Of a DNA stretch of 64,000 nucleotides, positions 32,859 through 41,968 are shown piece after piece. The notes under the pieces are model-generated. The model was not told the origin of the DNA. It saw only the letters and a list, made by a program, of their open reading frames with translations, and did no database searches. A program made the position numbers and the translations under genes. Source of the DNA: JARRKU01 sp963675565 (GTDB lineage Bacteria; Desulfobacterota; Desulfobacteria; Desulfobacterales; Desulfosarcinaceae); the NCBI GenBank assembly GCA_963675565.2, contig CAXXYD010000004.1, positions 1 to 64,000 on the forward strand. Direction: 5' to 3'. Every line of letters starts with the position of its first letter. Within the stretch, counting starts at the first letter, position 1.

Positions 32859-34532
32859 TCAGAATGTATACTTGAAATTAAGCGAAATATAGTCCCGATC
32901 AGCAAGCGGATTGTCTTCGGCGTCATTCAGGAAAGCGGTGTAGCCGACACCGAACTCGTATACCCCCCGATATTCGAAATTGAAGCCGATCCCGAATTTA
33001 TTGGCATCTTCGGAAAACGTCCCCAACACCGATGAATCACCACTCGGGTAAATTTCGTAGACCAGCGGAACGGTCAGATTGAGCCCGGGAAGCAGAAAAT
33101 TGTAATATTCAAGATCCACTTCGATTGTCCCTCCCCAGGCCGACTGATCATTAACCAGCTTCTCTTCGTCGATCCCATCCACCCGGTTCCATCCGATCTC
33201 GCCCAAAACGGTCGTGTTGTCCCAGAAGGGGGAAAACAATGGGCTGCAGAGATGGATAAAAGACACCTGGATCTGGAGGACCTCGGCCTCCTCGTAGCTG
33301 AACTCCAGGACATTGGTCAAATCGTTCACCATTACAGGGTAGTTTTCGCGATAGCTCACCTCACCGCTTACATTGGTGTCGCCGATCACCCCGCTGAAAC
33401 TGGCACCGAGCAGCTTCACATCCTCCGCATAACTCAACCAGTAGGATGAACCGTCGACCAGGTTGAGCAGTTCTCCATCGGCTCCCGGAACAAGGGTGGT
33501 CCAGTCCATGGAAACCTGGCCGCCGGCAAACGCACCGTTGAGCATCGGCATTTTTTCATGGTAATTGATAAAGTATAAACCGAATTCGGTATCATTAAGC
33601 CATTCGGCCTTATGGCGCAATGCAATTCCCCATTGTCCGTCGTCCCTGGCATCGTCGTCGGAAGCATGATCCACGGTGGCAGCAAGGCCAAAATCCAGGG
33701 CCACCGGTACCAGATAACGATGTCCGGCTTCGTATAAATAATCGTCCGTGCTGAAATAGGAACCGGCCTCGTCTAAACGGTTCCTTTCCCATTCCCACTG
33801 GTAGAAACCGGCCAGTGTGAAGTTTTTCCACAGATCCATCTGCGCGTAGACCTGGCCTGTCGGGAGAAAAATATCGCGCAGTTCCACACCCGGGGCATTG
33901 AGCTGTGTGGCATCCACCGCACTTTGGGCAGAAGAGATGCTGTTCAGAATGAAAAGGCTTTCTCCCCAACTGACAACCTGGCGCCCGATTCGCAGGACCA
34001 GATCATGTCCGGAAAGATCGAAAGTGCCATAGGCAAAAGCGTCCAGGATCTCGACTTTGTCCCGATGAAGATCCTGGGTATCGTCAAGAAAGTCATTGGT
34101 CTCCTCCAGCGGACCGCCATAAAGCGGACCGTTGTTGTTTGTTTGCGGAGAAGCATTGGCATTGCTGTTTTCGTAGGCAAAATCGTAATAAGCCCGTGGC
34201 CTGACAAACAGGCCGAGGTTTTTGTATTGGAGATCAGCGTCAATCACGGCACTGAATTGGTTGTTGACCATATCCCCCTGTTCGAAGTTTCGATTGCCGT
34301 CATCCATATTGGGGTCACGCAATAGCGCAGGGTCCGGGTCTTCCAAGCGCCAGGAGCCCCCCCAGCGAAGAGAGACGGAACAGTCCAGGACAAGATCTTC
34401 CCCCAGTTTGGACTCGAAGGCATGGCCGACCCCGACAGCCGCATGCGACGCCAGCAAGATCAACAAAGACAATGCAACAACACCGGGAAGCCTGCCCTGC
34501 CGGTGAAACACTCTTCGTCTTACGGTCATCAT
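32859..34532 (-). CDS. DUF1302 outer-membrane protein (porin-like beta barrel)
   Basis: A 557-residue exported protein with signal peptide (LSLLILLASHAAVGVGHAF) and many alternating beta strands ending in the C-terminal aromatic residue (YISLNFKYTF), as needed for barrel assembly. Family motifs include DCSVSLRWGGSWRL, GLFVRPRAYYDFAY, LRIGRQVVSWGESLFI and LNAPGVELRDIFLP. DUF1302 proteins occur with DUF1329, YCF48-like and RND genes, as here. It probably forms the outer-membrane pore or receptor for a hydrophobic substrate or product. Confidence 0.9.
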   Translation of the reverse strand: MMTVRRRVFHRQGRLPGVVALSLLILLASHAAVGVGHAFESKLGEDLVLDCSVSLRWGGSWRLEDPDPALLRDPNMDDGNRNFEQGDMVNNQFSAVIDADLQYKNLGLFVRPRAYYDFAYENSNANASPQTNNNGPLYGGPLEETNDFLDDTQDLHRDKVEILDAFAYGTFDLSGHDLVLRIGRQVVSWGESLFILNSISSAQSAVDATQLNAPGVELRDIFLPTGQVYAQMDLWKNFTLAGFYQWEWERNRLDEAGSYFSTDDYLYEAGHRYLVPVALDFGLAATVDHASDDDARDDGQWGIALRHKAEWLNDTEFGLYFINYHEKMPMLNGAFAGGQVSMDWTTLVPGADGELLNLVDGSSYWLSYAEDVKLLGASFSGVIGDTNVSGEVSYRENYPVMVNDLTNVLEFSYEEAEVLQIQVSFIHLCSPLFSPFWDNTTVLGEIGWNRVDGIDEEKLVNDQSAWGGTIEVDLEYYNFLLPGLNLTVPLVYEIYPSGDSSVLGTFSEDANKFGIGFNFEYRGVYEFGVGYTAFLNDAEDNPLADRDYISLNFKYTF

Positions 34533-34765
34533 CTTCCCCTCCCATGTCCGAGTTGTTGTGGTATGCGAAAGTTGTATGGCGCGTACTGCCGTCCGGCCAA
34601 GTCAGGCCCGAATCGGCCGAGGCGGATTTCGGCTCTACTGCAAATGCACCGAACATGGCGCCAACGATCCAAAGGCCGCGGTAAAGGACATCAAAAAATC
34701 CGAGGGCGGCGCCCGGGGCGTTTCCGGTTTTTCGGCAGGAAGCCCGAGGGTGCCGTCTGTCGTTT

Positions 34766-35542
34766 TTAATCGGCGCCGGCAATCAGCCCGACGAGCGGCT
34801 CGATGATCCCCAGGCCGATCCCCGCACTCGCTCCGGCATCGAAAGGAATGGCCGCGCCGGTAATGAACGCACTTTCATCGCTGGCCAGATAGTGGTACAG
34901 CGCCGCCACTTCTTCCGGCTTTCCGATTCGGCCCAAAGGATGAATGTGCGATGCCAGGGCGAGTTCCACCTGGGCCATCTCCCCCGCGTTAATGGGCGTG
35001 TCGATGGTGCTCGGGCACACCGCATTCACCCGAATTCCCCTGGGGGCCAGTTCTATGGCTGCGCTCTTCGTCAAGCTGATGACCGCAGCCTTGGATGCGC
35101 CGTATGCCGCGTAGGACGGAAAAGCCATTAAGCCGGCCATGGAAGAAGTGTTGATGATCGACCCGCCGTCGGTCATATGCTCGGCCGCGTGTTTGATTCC
35201 GAACAGGACGCCTTTTGCGTTGACGGCCATGATATTGTCGAACGCTTCAGCGGTCAGGTCCCGGATATCGCCTCCCGTGCCGATGCCGGCATTGTTGACG
35301 ACAATATCCAGACGGCCGAAAATCGCTACGGCGGTTTCCATGAGCTTGCGGACCTGTTCTTCTTTGGAAACATCCGTCCCTACAAAAGCGCTGACATCGC
35401 TTCGAACGGCTTTGTCCCCACCCTGGATATCCGCCGATACAACTTTGGCACCCGCTTTGAGAAACCGGTCGGCCGTGCATTTTCCGATACCGGAGGCAGC
35501 ACCGGTAACAACGGCGACTTTTCCTTCCAATGAAAAAAACAT
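34766..35542 (-). CDS. Short-chain dehydrogenase/reductase
   Basis: A 258-residue classical SDR: VAVVTGAASGIGKCTA nucleotide-binding motif, NNAG, the catalytic Ser (INTSSMAG), YAAYGASKAAV (Tyr and Lys of YxxxK) and PSTIDTPIN. The end (GAAIPFDAGASAG) fits the family's usual finish. The start at 35542 follows GGGAGGAAACGCATC. NAD(P)-dependent oxidation or reduction of an alcohol or ketone in the catabolic operon; substrate unknown. A 233-bp gap separates it from the envelope genes downstream, where a secondary promoter may lie. Confidence 0.92.
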   Translation of the reverse strand: MFFSLEGKVAVVTGAASGIGKCTADRFLKAGAKVVSADIQGGDKAVRSDVSAFVGTDVSKEEQVRKLMETAVAIFGRLDIVVNNAGIGTGGDIRDLTAEAFDNIMAVNAKGVLFGIKHAAEHMTDGGSIINTSSMAGLMAFPSYAAYGASKAAVISLTKSAAIELAPRGIRVNAVCPSTIDTPINAGEMAQVELALASHIHPLGRIGKPEEVAALYHYLASDESAFITGAAIPFDAGASAGIGLGIIEPLVGLIAGAD

Positions 35543-35606
35543 GATGCGTTTCCTCCCGATTCGTATGGCCGTGGCCATTCGCTAAATGATTCCCGCCGCA
35601 ACGTTA

Positions 35607-36929
35607 TTACAGTTTTTCCATACAGCGGGAAAACGCCGCCAATGTAAAGTCGATATCCGCATCGGTGTGAGCGGTCGTCAGGTAAAAAGTACCGCCGATC
35701 CGGGTTATCACGCCCTCATCCTGCAGTTTGGCCCAGATGCTGAAAAGCAGTTCCACATCCAGGGTGGCCACATCCTCGTCGGTATAGGCGACATCGCATT
35801 CGACGCCCGGCAATGCCACAAACGCGCCCGTGGTCCCCTGGCAGTGAATGGGAATACCTTTCTTAGCGCCGATCTGTTTGATTCCGGCGGTCAATACCGC
35901 CTGCAGCCGGTCCATTTCACGGTATACGGCCCCGTCGTTTTCTTCAAGTATCCCGATCGTCGCCAGACAGGCGGCCACCCCCAACGGGTAGCCCATGAAG
36001 GTGCCCGGGCCGAGCACGGTTCGATCCGCCAACAGCCCCATGATGTCCCGTTTCCCGGCGACCAGGGAAACCGGCATGCCGCCGGCTATCGCCTTGCCGT
36101 AGGTGGCCATATGGGGTATTGTTTGCAATTTCCCCTGGGCGCCGCCCAGACCACAGCGAAATCCTGTGATGACTTCATCAAAGCTGAGAACCACGTTGTA
36201 GCGTTCACAGAGCGCTTTCAGCGCTTCCAGGAAGCCGGGCCGTGGCATGAGCCCGTAATGGTTGAATACGATCGGTTCACAATGGACCATGGCAATCTGG
36301 TCGCCGAAACGCTTCAGGCAGTCCTCGACAGCACCGATTTCATTCCACGGCAAAATCAACGTCTGCTTCACGGCGTCGGGATCCTTACCGGCGGTAGCCG
36401 CCAGATCTTCTTCACTTTCGATGCCAAAAGGCAGACCATCACAATCCTTGTTCATGACAAGACCGAGAACATTGTCGAACCACCCGTGATAGTGACCTGA
36501 AAACCGAATCACGTAACGCTTTCCCGTGTAAGCGCGCGCAAGACGGAACGCCAGTTGAACGGCTTCGCTGCCGGTAACGGCGAATTTGATCTCCTCTGCG
36601 CAGGGAATGTGGCGCTTGAGTTTGTCGGCCAGTTCGATCTCCTTTTCCGTGGCCAGCACATAACTTCCGATGGTGGGAGACATGGCGTCGATGGTCTCTT
36701 TCAGGGCCCGGATGTAACGCTCGTGACAATGGCCGACAATGATCGGCCCCAGTGCACACATGAAATCCACATACTCATTGTCGTCCAAATCCCATATTCT
36801 GGCGCCTTTCATTTTCTTTACGAATATTTTCATGGGCGTAGCCGACATGTCCACCTTAAGATTGGAGTGCCCGCCGACATATGCCTTGGCCAGCTTTTCC
36901 GATAACGCCAGGTTGATCTTATTTATCAT
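35607..36929 (-). CDS. Class III aminotransferase (glutamate-1-semialdehyde aminomutase-like)
   Basis: A 440-residue PLP enzyme. Recognisable are DNEYVDFMCALGPIIVGH, SEAVQLAFRLARAYTGK, RFSGHYHGWFDN, VLSFDEVITGFR (Asp contacting the PLP ring) and MATYGKAIAGGMPVS with the Schiff-base Lys. It resembles HemL-like class III enzymes but lies in a catabolic operon, so it more likely transaminates an amino acid or amine substrate than makes heme. The start at 36929 is chosen because GGAGG lies five bases upstream. Confidence 0.9.
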   Translation of the reverse strand: MINKINLALSEKLAKAYVGGHSNLKVDMSATPMKIFVKKMKGARIWDLDDNEYVDFMCALGPIIVGHCHERYIRALKETIDAMSPTIGSYVLATEKEIELADKLKRHIPCAEEIKFAVTGSEAVQLAFRLARAYTGKRYVIRFSGHYHGWFDNVLGLVMNKDCDGLPFGIESEEDLAATAGKDPDAVKQTLILPWNEIGAVEDCLKRFGDQIAMVHCEPIVFNHYGLMPRPGFLEALKALCERYNVVLSFDEVITGFRCGLGGAQGKLQTIPHMATYGKAIAGGMPVSLVAGKRDIMGLLADRTVLGPGTFMGYPLGVAACLATIGILEENDGAVYREMDRLQAVLTAGIKQIGAKKGIPIHCQGTTGAFVALPGVECDVAYTDEDVATLDVELLFSIWAKLQDEGVITRIGGTFYLTTAHTDADIDFTLAAFSRCMEKL

Positions 36930-37013
36930 TTTATCCTCCATGCCGCTGATGATTAGCTATTGGCGATTCCAGACTGGAATGTCCACTGCTTTTAACCGCC
37001 CGATATACTGGGT

Positions 37014-38279
37014 TTACAAATGCAGATACTCCGGATTTTCACATATCTCCTTGAGCTTGCCGAAAAACTGTCCCACCGGACCGCCGTCCAGAATCCGATG
37101 ATCGAACGTAATGCTCATGGTCATCGCCCATCGGACCATGATTTCTCCATTTTCAACGACCGGTTTCTGAAAAATCGCCCCCGGCTGTACGACAACGGCC
37201 TGGGGTTGGTTCAGAATCGGCGTGCTGACCGTCCAACCCAGGCCGAACATGCCCACATTGGAAAACGTTATGGTTCCGCCGGTCAGTTCGTCAGGCATCA
37301 GTTTTCCCTTCCGGGCCCTGGTAGACAAATCCTTGACGGCGGAGCTGATTTGCATCAGGTTTTTATCGGCACAATTTTTCAACACGGGTGCCACCAGCCC
37401 GCTGTCGGTACTCCCTGTTCCTACATCCACGCCGACACTTATGTTGATGTCTTCCCAAATTTTAATTTCATCGTTTATCAGGCTTGCATTGACCAGGGGG
37501 ACATGCTCAACGGCCTTGACAAGCGCCCGAATCATCAGGGCCGTGTAGCTGACGCGAACCCCGGTCTCCTTTTCTTTGTGGATCAATGACGTTCGCAACC
37601 GGACCATTTTGTCCATTATGAATTCGCCGCTTCCCGAAACCTGGGCGGAGGTGGAAAGGCTGGACATCATATGCTCGGCCACGGCCTTGCGCATTCCCTT
37701 AACGGGAAGCGTTGCTTTTACCCGTTTCCCGTCGATAACTTCTCCAGATTCTTTACTTCGTACCGATCCGGAATGGTCGGCCTTTTCCTGCAAGGCCTTT
37801 TCGACGTCTTCCTTGAGGATTCGTCCGCCCGGTCCGGTCCCGGTTATGCCGCCGAGATCCAGTTTATGGCGGGCGGCCAGTTTGCGGGCCAAAGGCGAAA
37901 TCCTGCTTTTCTTTTTCGCGTTCGGGTCAACATCATCTCCTGCCGATGCCCGGGCATCCGACTGATTGGCGGACGGACCGGATTTTTCGGACACTGCGGC
38001 GGTTCCGGATCCTTCCTTTTGCTGCAGCGCGGTCAGTTCAATCTCGTTTTCCGCAACAAGCGCCAGTTTTTCATAGACCGCAACCGTCGTCTCCGGTGCC
38101 ACAAGAATATGAAGAAACCCGTCTGCCGGGGATTCGCATTCGTAGCTGACTTTTTCGGTCTCGATAACCAAAACAATTTGCCCCTGCTCGACGCGCGCGC
38201 CCTCCTCAACGGTCCATTCGAGGACAGTACCCTGCTGCATTGCCATTGCCAGTTTCGGCATGACTATTTCAACTGCCAT
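37014..38279 (-). CDS. Dihydrolipoamide acyltransferase (E2) of a 2-oxoacid/acetoin dehydrogenase complex
   Basis: A 421-residue E2 with one N-terminal lipoyl domain (lipoyl Lys43 in ETEKVSYE), an Ala/Ser-rich linker, a peripheral-subunit-binding domain (SRISPLARKLAARH ... GTGPGGRILKEDV, about 123-165) and the catalytic domain ending with FDHRILDGGP (H394). Transfers an acyl group to CoA. It is encoded directly after the E1 alpha and beta genes. Which 2-oxoacid or acyloin is used cannot be read from sequence; acetoin or pyruvate-like are likely. Confidence 0.93.
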   Translation of the reverse strand: MAVEIVMPKLAMAMQQGTVLEWTVEEGARVEQGQIVLVIETEKVSYECESPADGFLHILVAPETTVAVYEKLALVAENEIELTALQQKEGSGTAAVSEKSGPSANQSDARASAGDDVDPNAKKKSRISPLARKLAARHKLDLGGITGTGPGGRILKEDVEKALQEKADHSGSVRSKESGEVIDGKRVKATLPVKGMRKAVAEHMMSSLSTSAQVSGSGEFIMDKMVRLRTSLIHKEKETGVRVSYTALMIRALVKAVEHVPLVNASLINDEIKIWEDINISVGVDVGTGSTDSGLVAPVLKNCADKNLMQISSAVKDLSTRARKGKLMPDELTGGTITFSNVGMFGLGWTVSTPILNQPQAVVVQPGAIFQKPVVENGEIMVRWAMTMSITFDHRILDGGPVGQFFGKLKEICENPEYLHL

Positions 38280-38331
38280 TGATATACTCCCGGTGTTTCA
38301 GTAATCCATGTTCAACCCAACGCCCAGTGTC

Positions 38332-39294
38332 TTATGCCATCACCGCCTTGATCGCGGCCACGATCTTGTTCGGATTGGGAAGAACGTGGGCTTCGAGGCA
38401 GCCTCCCGGAATTGGAAAATTCGGGGTGCAAACCCGCTGAATGGGGGCATCCAGCAACTCGTAGGCCTTTTGCATCACCTGGAAGCCCAGTTCGGCGGCG
38501 AAGCCGCAGCATTCACGGTCCTCGTCGACGATCACCAGGCGCCCGGTCTTTTCAACCGAAGCAAGAATGGTGTCAAAGTCCAGAGGCTCCAGGGTTCGGG
38601 GGTCGATGACCTCGACGTCGATGTCTTTCTCGAGCATGGCGGCAGCGGCGAGTGCATGGTGCGTCATGAGAGAGGCAGCCACTACGGTGACATCGGCGCC
38701 TTGCCTTTTAATGTCCGCCACACCAAATGGAATGGTGAATTCCTCGTCGGGGACCTGACCGGTTGCGGACATCAATCCCTTGTGCCAGAAAAAGACTACC
38801 GGATTGTTGTCTCGGACAGCGGTTTTCAGAAGCCCCTTGGCGTCACGGGGCGTGGAAGGAAGAACCAGCTTCAATCCCGGTGTATTGAGAATCTTTCCCG
38901 TGGGAATCTGGGAGTGTTCATTGGCCAGTTGCATGCCGCCGCCTGCAGCCGCAAAGATCACCACCGGTACATTGACCTTTCCGCCATGCAGAAAATGCCA
39001 TTGAGGCGCCTTTAAAAAAACCTCGTCGCCGGCAACGAACATAAAATCTGCAAACATGAGGTCTGCCACGGGCCGATACCCCATTATGGCGGACCCGAGT
39101 GCTGCGCCGACAATCGCCGTTTCCGCAATGGGTGTATCCATCACCCTTTCCGGGCCGAATTCCTGTACTATTCCGGCTGTCATGCCAAACGCCGCACCTT
39201 GTATGCTCTCACCGATCAGGAATACTTTCTCGTCCCGCCGCATTTCTTCGACCAGAGCCTCGCATATGGCCTGTGTATATGTTACCTCGCGCAT
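38332..39294 (-). CDS. 2-oxoacid/acetoin dehydrogenase E1 component, beta subunit
   Basis: A 320-residue transketolase-like protein: TYTQAICEALVEEMRRDEKVFLIGE, RVMDTPIAETAIVGAALGSA, RPVADLMFADFMFVAGDEV, and a C-terminal EVIDPRTLEPLDFDTI. It forms the alpha2beta2 thiamine-diphosphate decarboxylase with the subunit encoded 18 bp upstream. Strongly resembles AcoB/PdhB. Confidence 0.93.
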   Translation of the reverse strand: MREVTYTQAICEALVEEMRRDEKVFLIGESIQGAAFGMTAGIVQEFGPERVMDTPIAETAIVGAALGSAIMGYRPVADLMFADFMFVAGDEVFLKAPQWHFLHGGKVNVPVVIFAAAGGGMQLANEHSQIPTGKILNTPGLKLVLPSTPRDAKGLLKTAVRDNNPVVFFWHKGLMSATGQVPDEEFTIPFGVADIKRQGADVTVVAASLMTHHALAAAAMLEKDIDVEVIDPRTLEPLDFDTILASVEKTGRLVIVDEDRECCGFAAELGFQVMQKAYELLDAPIQRVCTPNFPIPGGCLEAHVLPNPNKIVAAIKAVMA

Positions 39295-39312
39295 GGCATT
39301 CTCCTTTCGATA

Positions 39313-40290
39313 TTACTCTGCATAAAGCGATGTCTCCAGACAGACCGGGTCGGCGTTTACACCTTCGGCCGCAAACTGTTCAGCTTCTGACGCTTCGGCC
39401 CCGGCCGACTGCCGGATATCCAAAACGTCCTGATCCGTTATGATGCCGCTGGCCAGCAATTTTTTCTCAAACAGAAGGATGGGATCTTTTTGTTTCAGAT
39501 GATCGATTTCTTCCTGGCTTCGGAGTTTTTCACCAACGAAGTCCGGTATTCCAACCGCATGGGAAAAAAACCTTTCACACTTGCACTCGATGAGCGACGG
39601 CCCCTGTCCATTTCTTGCGCGCACGACCGCTTCATCGACCGCCTCTGCAATGGCAACCACATCCTGCCCGTCAACAACCAAGCCGGGTATGCCGTAGCCC
39701 AGTGCAAGATCGGCGATATCATCCACGGGATGCGCATCTTTAATCGAAACGAACATCCCCAGTTTATTGTTTTCGCAGACATAAACGATGGGCAGTTTCC
39801 AGTTGGCGGCCATGATGACCGATTCGTGAAAGGTTCCGCGGCTCGATGTACCGTCACCGAAACAGCACAGGACCACTTGCCCATGGCCATTCTTGCGGGC
39901 GCCCAAGCCGTACCCCAACGTCATGGGGAAGCAGGACCCGACGCTTCCGGACATTCCATACAAACCGTTTTCCGGATCACAGGCGTGGAAGGTTGACATC
40001 CCGCGGCACATCCCCGAAGATTTCCCGCAATGCTCCGCCAGGTAAGGCTTGACGTCGATCCCTTTGCTGAGCATGTGGGGAATGCCGTGCCCTCGAAGGT
40101 GGGGCCAGATGATGTCGTCTTTGCGCAGAAAGGAGCAGGAACCCACGCCTGGCGCTTCACCGCCGGCCGATGGATGGTAAAAACCGAGCAGTTTTCCTTC
40201 GGACAGCATCTTGATGAACAGATCGTCGAACGCCCGGGAGCGAACAAGGTTGGTATACAGTGTCTTGAACTCCTTTTCTCCCATTTTCAT
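39313..40290 (-). CDS. 2-oxoacid/acetoin dehydrogenase E1 component, alpha subunit
   Basis: A 325-residue ThDP-binding subunit. The ThDP motif GDGTSSRGTFHESVIMAANWKLPIVYVCENN is complete. Also seen are LGFYHPSAGGEAPGVG, the H.RGHG-type segment HLRGHGIPHML and GMSTFHACDPENGLYG. Closest in feel to AcoA (acetoin dehydrogenase) and PdhA. ATG follows AAAGGAGAATCAGGAA. Confidence 0.93.
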   Translation of the reverse strand: MKMGEKEFKTLYTNLVRSRAFDDLFIKMLSEGKLLGFYHPSAGGEAPGVGSCSFLRKDDIIWPHLRGHGIPHMLSKGIDVKPYLAEHCGKSSGMCRGMSTFHACDPENGLYGMSGSVGSCFPMTLGYGLGARKNGHGQVVLCCFGDGTSSRGTFHESVIMAANWKLPIVYVCENNKLGMFVSIKDAHPVDDIADLALGYGIPGLVVDGQDVVAIAEAVDEAVVRARNGQGPSLIECKCERFFSHAVGIPDFVGEKLRSQEEIDHLKQKDPILLFEKKLLASGIITDQDVLDIRQSAGAEASEAEQFAAEGVNADPVCLETSLYAE

Positions 40291-40380
40291 TTCCTGATTC
40301 TCCTTTGGCCATTGTGTTGGAATCCCGGATGAATATGCTGCAACTTCCTTTTCTTTTCGGAAAAAAGAACTGCCGTATAC

Positions 40381-41424
40381 TTACGGAGGGGGATACATGC
40401 CGGTGGGCGCCAACGTACACTCGATATCCGGGTTTATCTTGAGCACCTCGAATATGGTGCCCAGATCGCTTTGACTGGCAAAGTATGTAAACGTGATGGC
40501 GTTTCCCAGAACGCCGCTCATCTCGATGCCGACCCCTTTTCTTTGCATGGCATCCACAACCATGTCGTGGTCTTGCATGTCTCCGAAACTGACATGATGA
40601 ATTCCCTGGCCGCGGATTTTCAGAAAATCCATGTGGGAAGAGGTGCCGCTGACGGGTTGCAGCAGTTCGAATTGCATATCGCCAAGTTCTGCCGTTGCGA
40701 TTTTAATCCGGGTCTCAGGGTCGGCAAACGTTACACCGTACAACAGCCCGTCCCGATCACCCATCGTGCCCTCCATAAATACCCATGGGCCGATACCGAA
40801 GAGATGCCAATACGCTTCGACTGATCTTTCTACATCCTCAACCACAATTCCCAGCTGGTTGATTTCTTTGCCCTCAAGGTGGATGGCACCCGGCGTCGAG
40901 GCCGCGCAGTGTCCCCACGGCTTGCACTTTTTGTTGTGGCGGCCAACGTCCAGGGCCTGAATTTTGAACCGGGTGCCCAGGGTGCCCTGGCTTGCCAAAA
41001 AAAAGAAGGGGGCCTCTCCGGGAACCGTTGCGGACATCTCCAGGCCAATGCCGTTGCGGCCGAGTGCACTGACAACCTGTTCAGGGTTGGCAAAGCCGCC
41101 GATACCGACATGGTGAATCCCTTCCCCGCACGTTTCCAGAAAATCCCTTTGGGAGCATGGTCCATACAAAGGCTGCATAAGTTCCACCCTGCGACTGCCC
41201 AGTTGGGCGGTTGCATAGCGCAGACAGCACGCGCCTGTGTCCATCGGTTTGCCGCGATAAACGGCATCGGTGGGAAACAGATCGGAAAATACCCATGGCC
41301 CCAGGCCGAATAGATCTGCATAGCGTTTGGCTGTTTTCACGGCATCCCGAACGACGATACCGATCTCCTCGATTTTTTTCCCCTTCAGGTCGACAACCGG
41401 ATCGGATCCACTTTCGGGGCTCAT
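40381..41424 (-). CDS. Tandem VOC (glyoxalase/methylmalonyl-CoA epimerase-like) protein
   Basis: A 347-residue protein with two VOC modules, about 12-150 and 185-330. Each begins with a beta-alpha-beta unit (EIGIVVRDAVKTAKRYADLFGLGPW; QLGIVVEDVERSVEAYWHLFGIGPW) and includes a metal-type HHVGIG or HHVSFG histidine pair and a late ELMQPL or ELLQPV glutamate. Methylmalonyl-CoA epimerases have one such module; a tandem fusion suggests a dedicated isomerase or dioxygenase-like enzyme. The start at 41424 follows AAGGAGG. First gene after the TetR-controlled promoter. Confidence 0.82.
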   Translation of the reverse strand: MSPESGSDPVVDLKGKKIEEIGIVVRDAVKTAKRYADLFGLGPWVFSDLFPTDAVYRGKPMDTGACCLRYATAQLGSRRVELMQPLYGPCSQRDFLETCGEGIHHVGIGGFANPEQVVSALGRNGIGLEMSATVPGEAPFFFLASQGTLGTRFKIQALDVGRHNKKCKPWGHCAASTPGAIHLEGKEINQLGIVVEDVERSVEAYWHLFGIGPWVFMEGTMGDRDGLLYGVTFADPETRIKIATAELGDMQFELLQPVSGTSSHMDFLKIRGQGIHHVSFGDMQDHDMVVDAMQRKGVGIEMSGVLGNAITFTYFASQSDLGTIFEVLKINPDIECTLAPTGMYPPP

Positions 41425-41534
41425 ACATGACCTCCTTGCGGCTGGGATAATACCATTTATTCGGTGAATGCTGGCTCCCGCAGGGTATTCCATCAAGATG
41501 CGGGCAATACTGATTAAATACGATTGTAAATTTT

Positions 41535-41569
41535 ATCTCTTAATTAAGAGATTTTTTTAACCTTGTCAA
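41535..41569 (-). promoter_or_regulatory. Promoter and operator of the VOC-E1-E2 operon
   Basis: On the minus strand TTGACA (41569-41564) is followed after 17 bp by TAATTA as a weak -10. A perfect 18-bp palindrome ATCTCTTAATTAAGAGAT (41535-41552) covers the -10. A related palindrome overlaps the promoter of the divergent TetR gene, so this is the likely repressor site. Confidence 0.65.
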
Positions 41570-41590
41570 GCTATAATTTCAAACAATATA

Positions 41591-41860
41591 TTCCCGCCTG
41601 CGGGTCCGGGACCCGAATGGCTGCAGGGCGGCGCCTGCACAGCTCGCACGCGGGGTTTCATCACAGAATCCAAACCGGTACACCCGGGAACCGCATCCCG
41701 GATTTCCTTCCTGCGGAAAACCGGGCGGGAAATTGGTCAATTCCGTAAAAAGCGGCGCCTTCGGTGTTCATGGAATAGATTAAGGTTCTTTTGCCCGGGG
41801 TGTAATCCCGACACGGGTTTCCATATGGGGCTCCGAAACGGTGAATTTACGAGGATTCGT
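41591..41860. other. Intergenic stretch between the divergent promoters
   Basis: About 270 bp without a supported gene; GC-rich on its left half. No further copy of the TCTCTTA/TAAGAGA operator was found in it. Confidence 0.4.
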
Positions 41861-41890
41861 TTGACAATATTTTGTCTCTCGTATAAGAGA
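41861..41890 (+). promoter_or_regulatory. Promoter and operator of the TetR gene
   Basis: TTGACA (41861-41866), 15 bp, then TATAAG (41882-41887). The -10 lies inside TCTCTCGTATAAGAGA (41875-41890), which shares the TCTCT...AAGAGA frame with the operator at 41535-41552. Matching sites at both divergent promoters point to autoregulation and operon control by the same regulator. Confidence 0.65.
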
Positions 41891-41968
41891 GGAAAGATTG
41901 CGGGGTAAGAAGTATCGATTGCCCCGCTTGAAGACAACCGACGTATATCACAGTCGAAATGGGAACCA

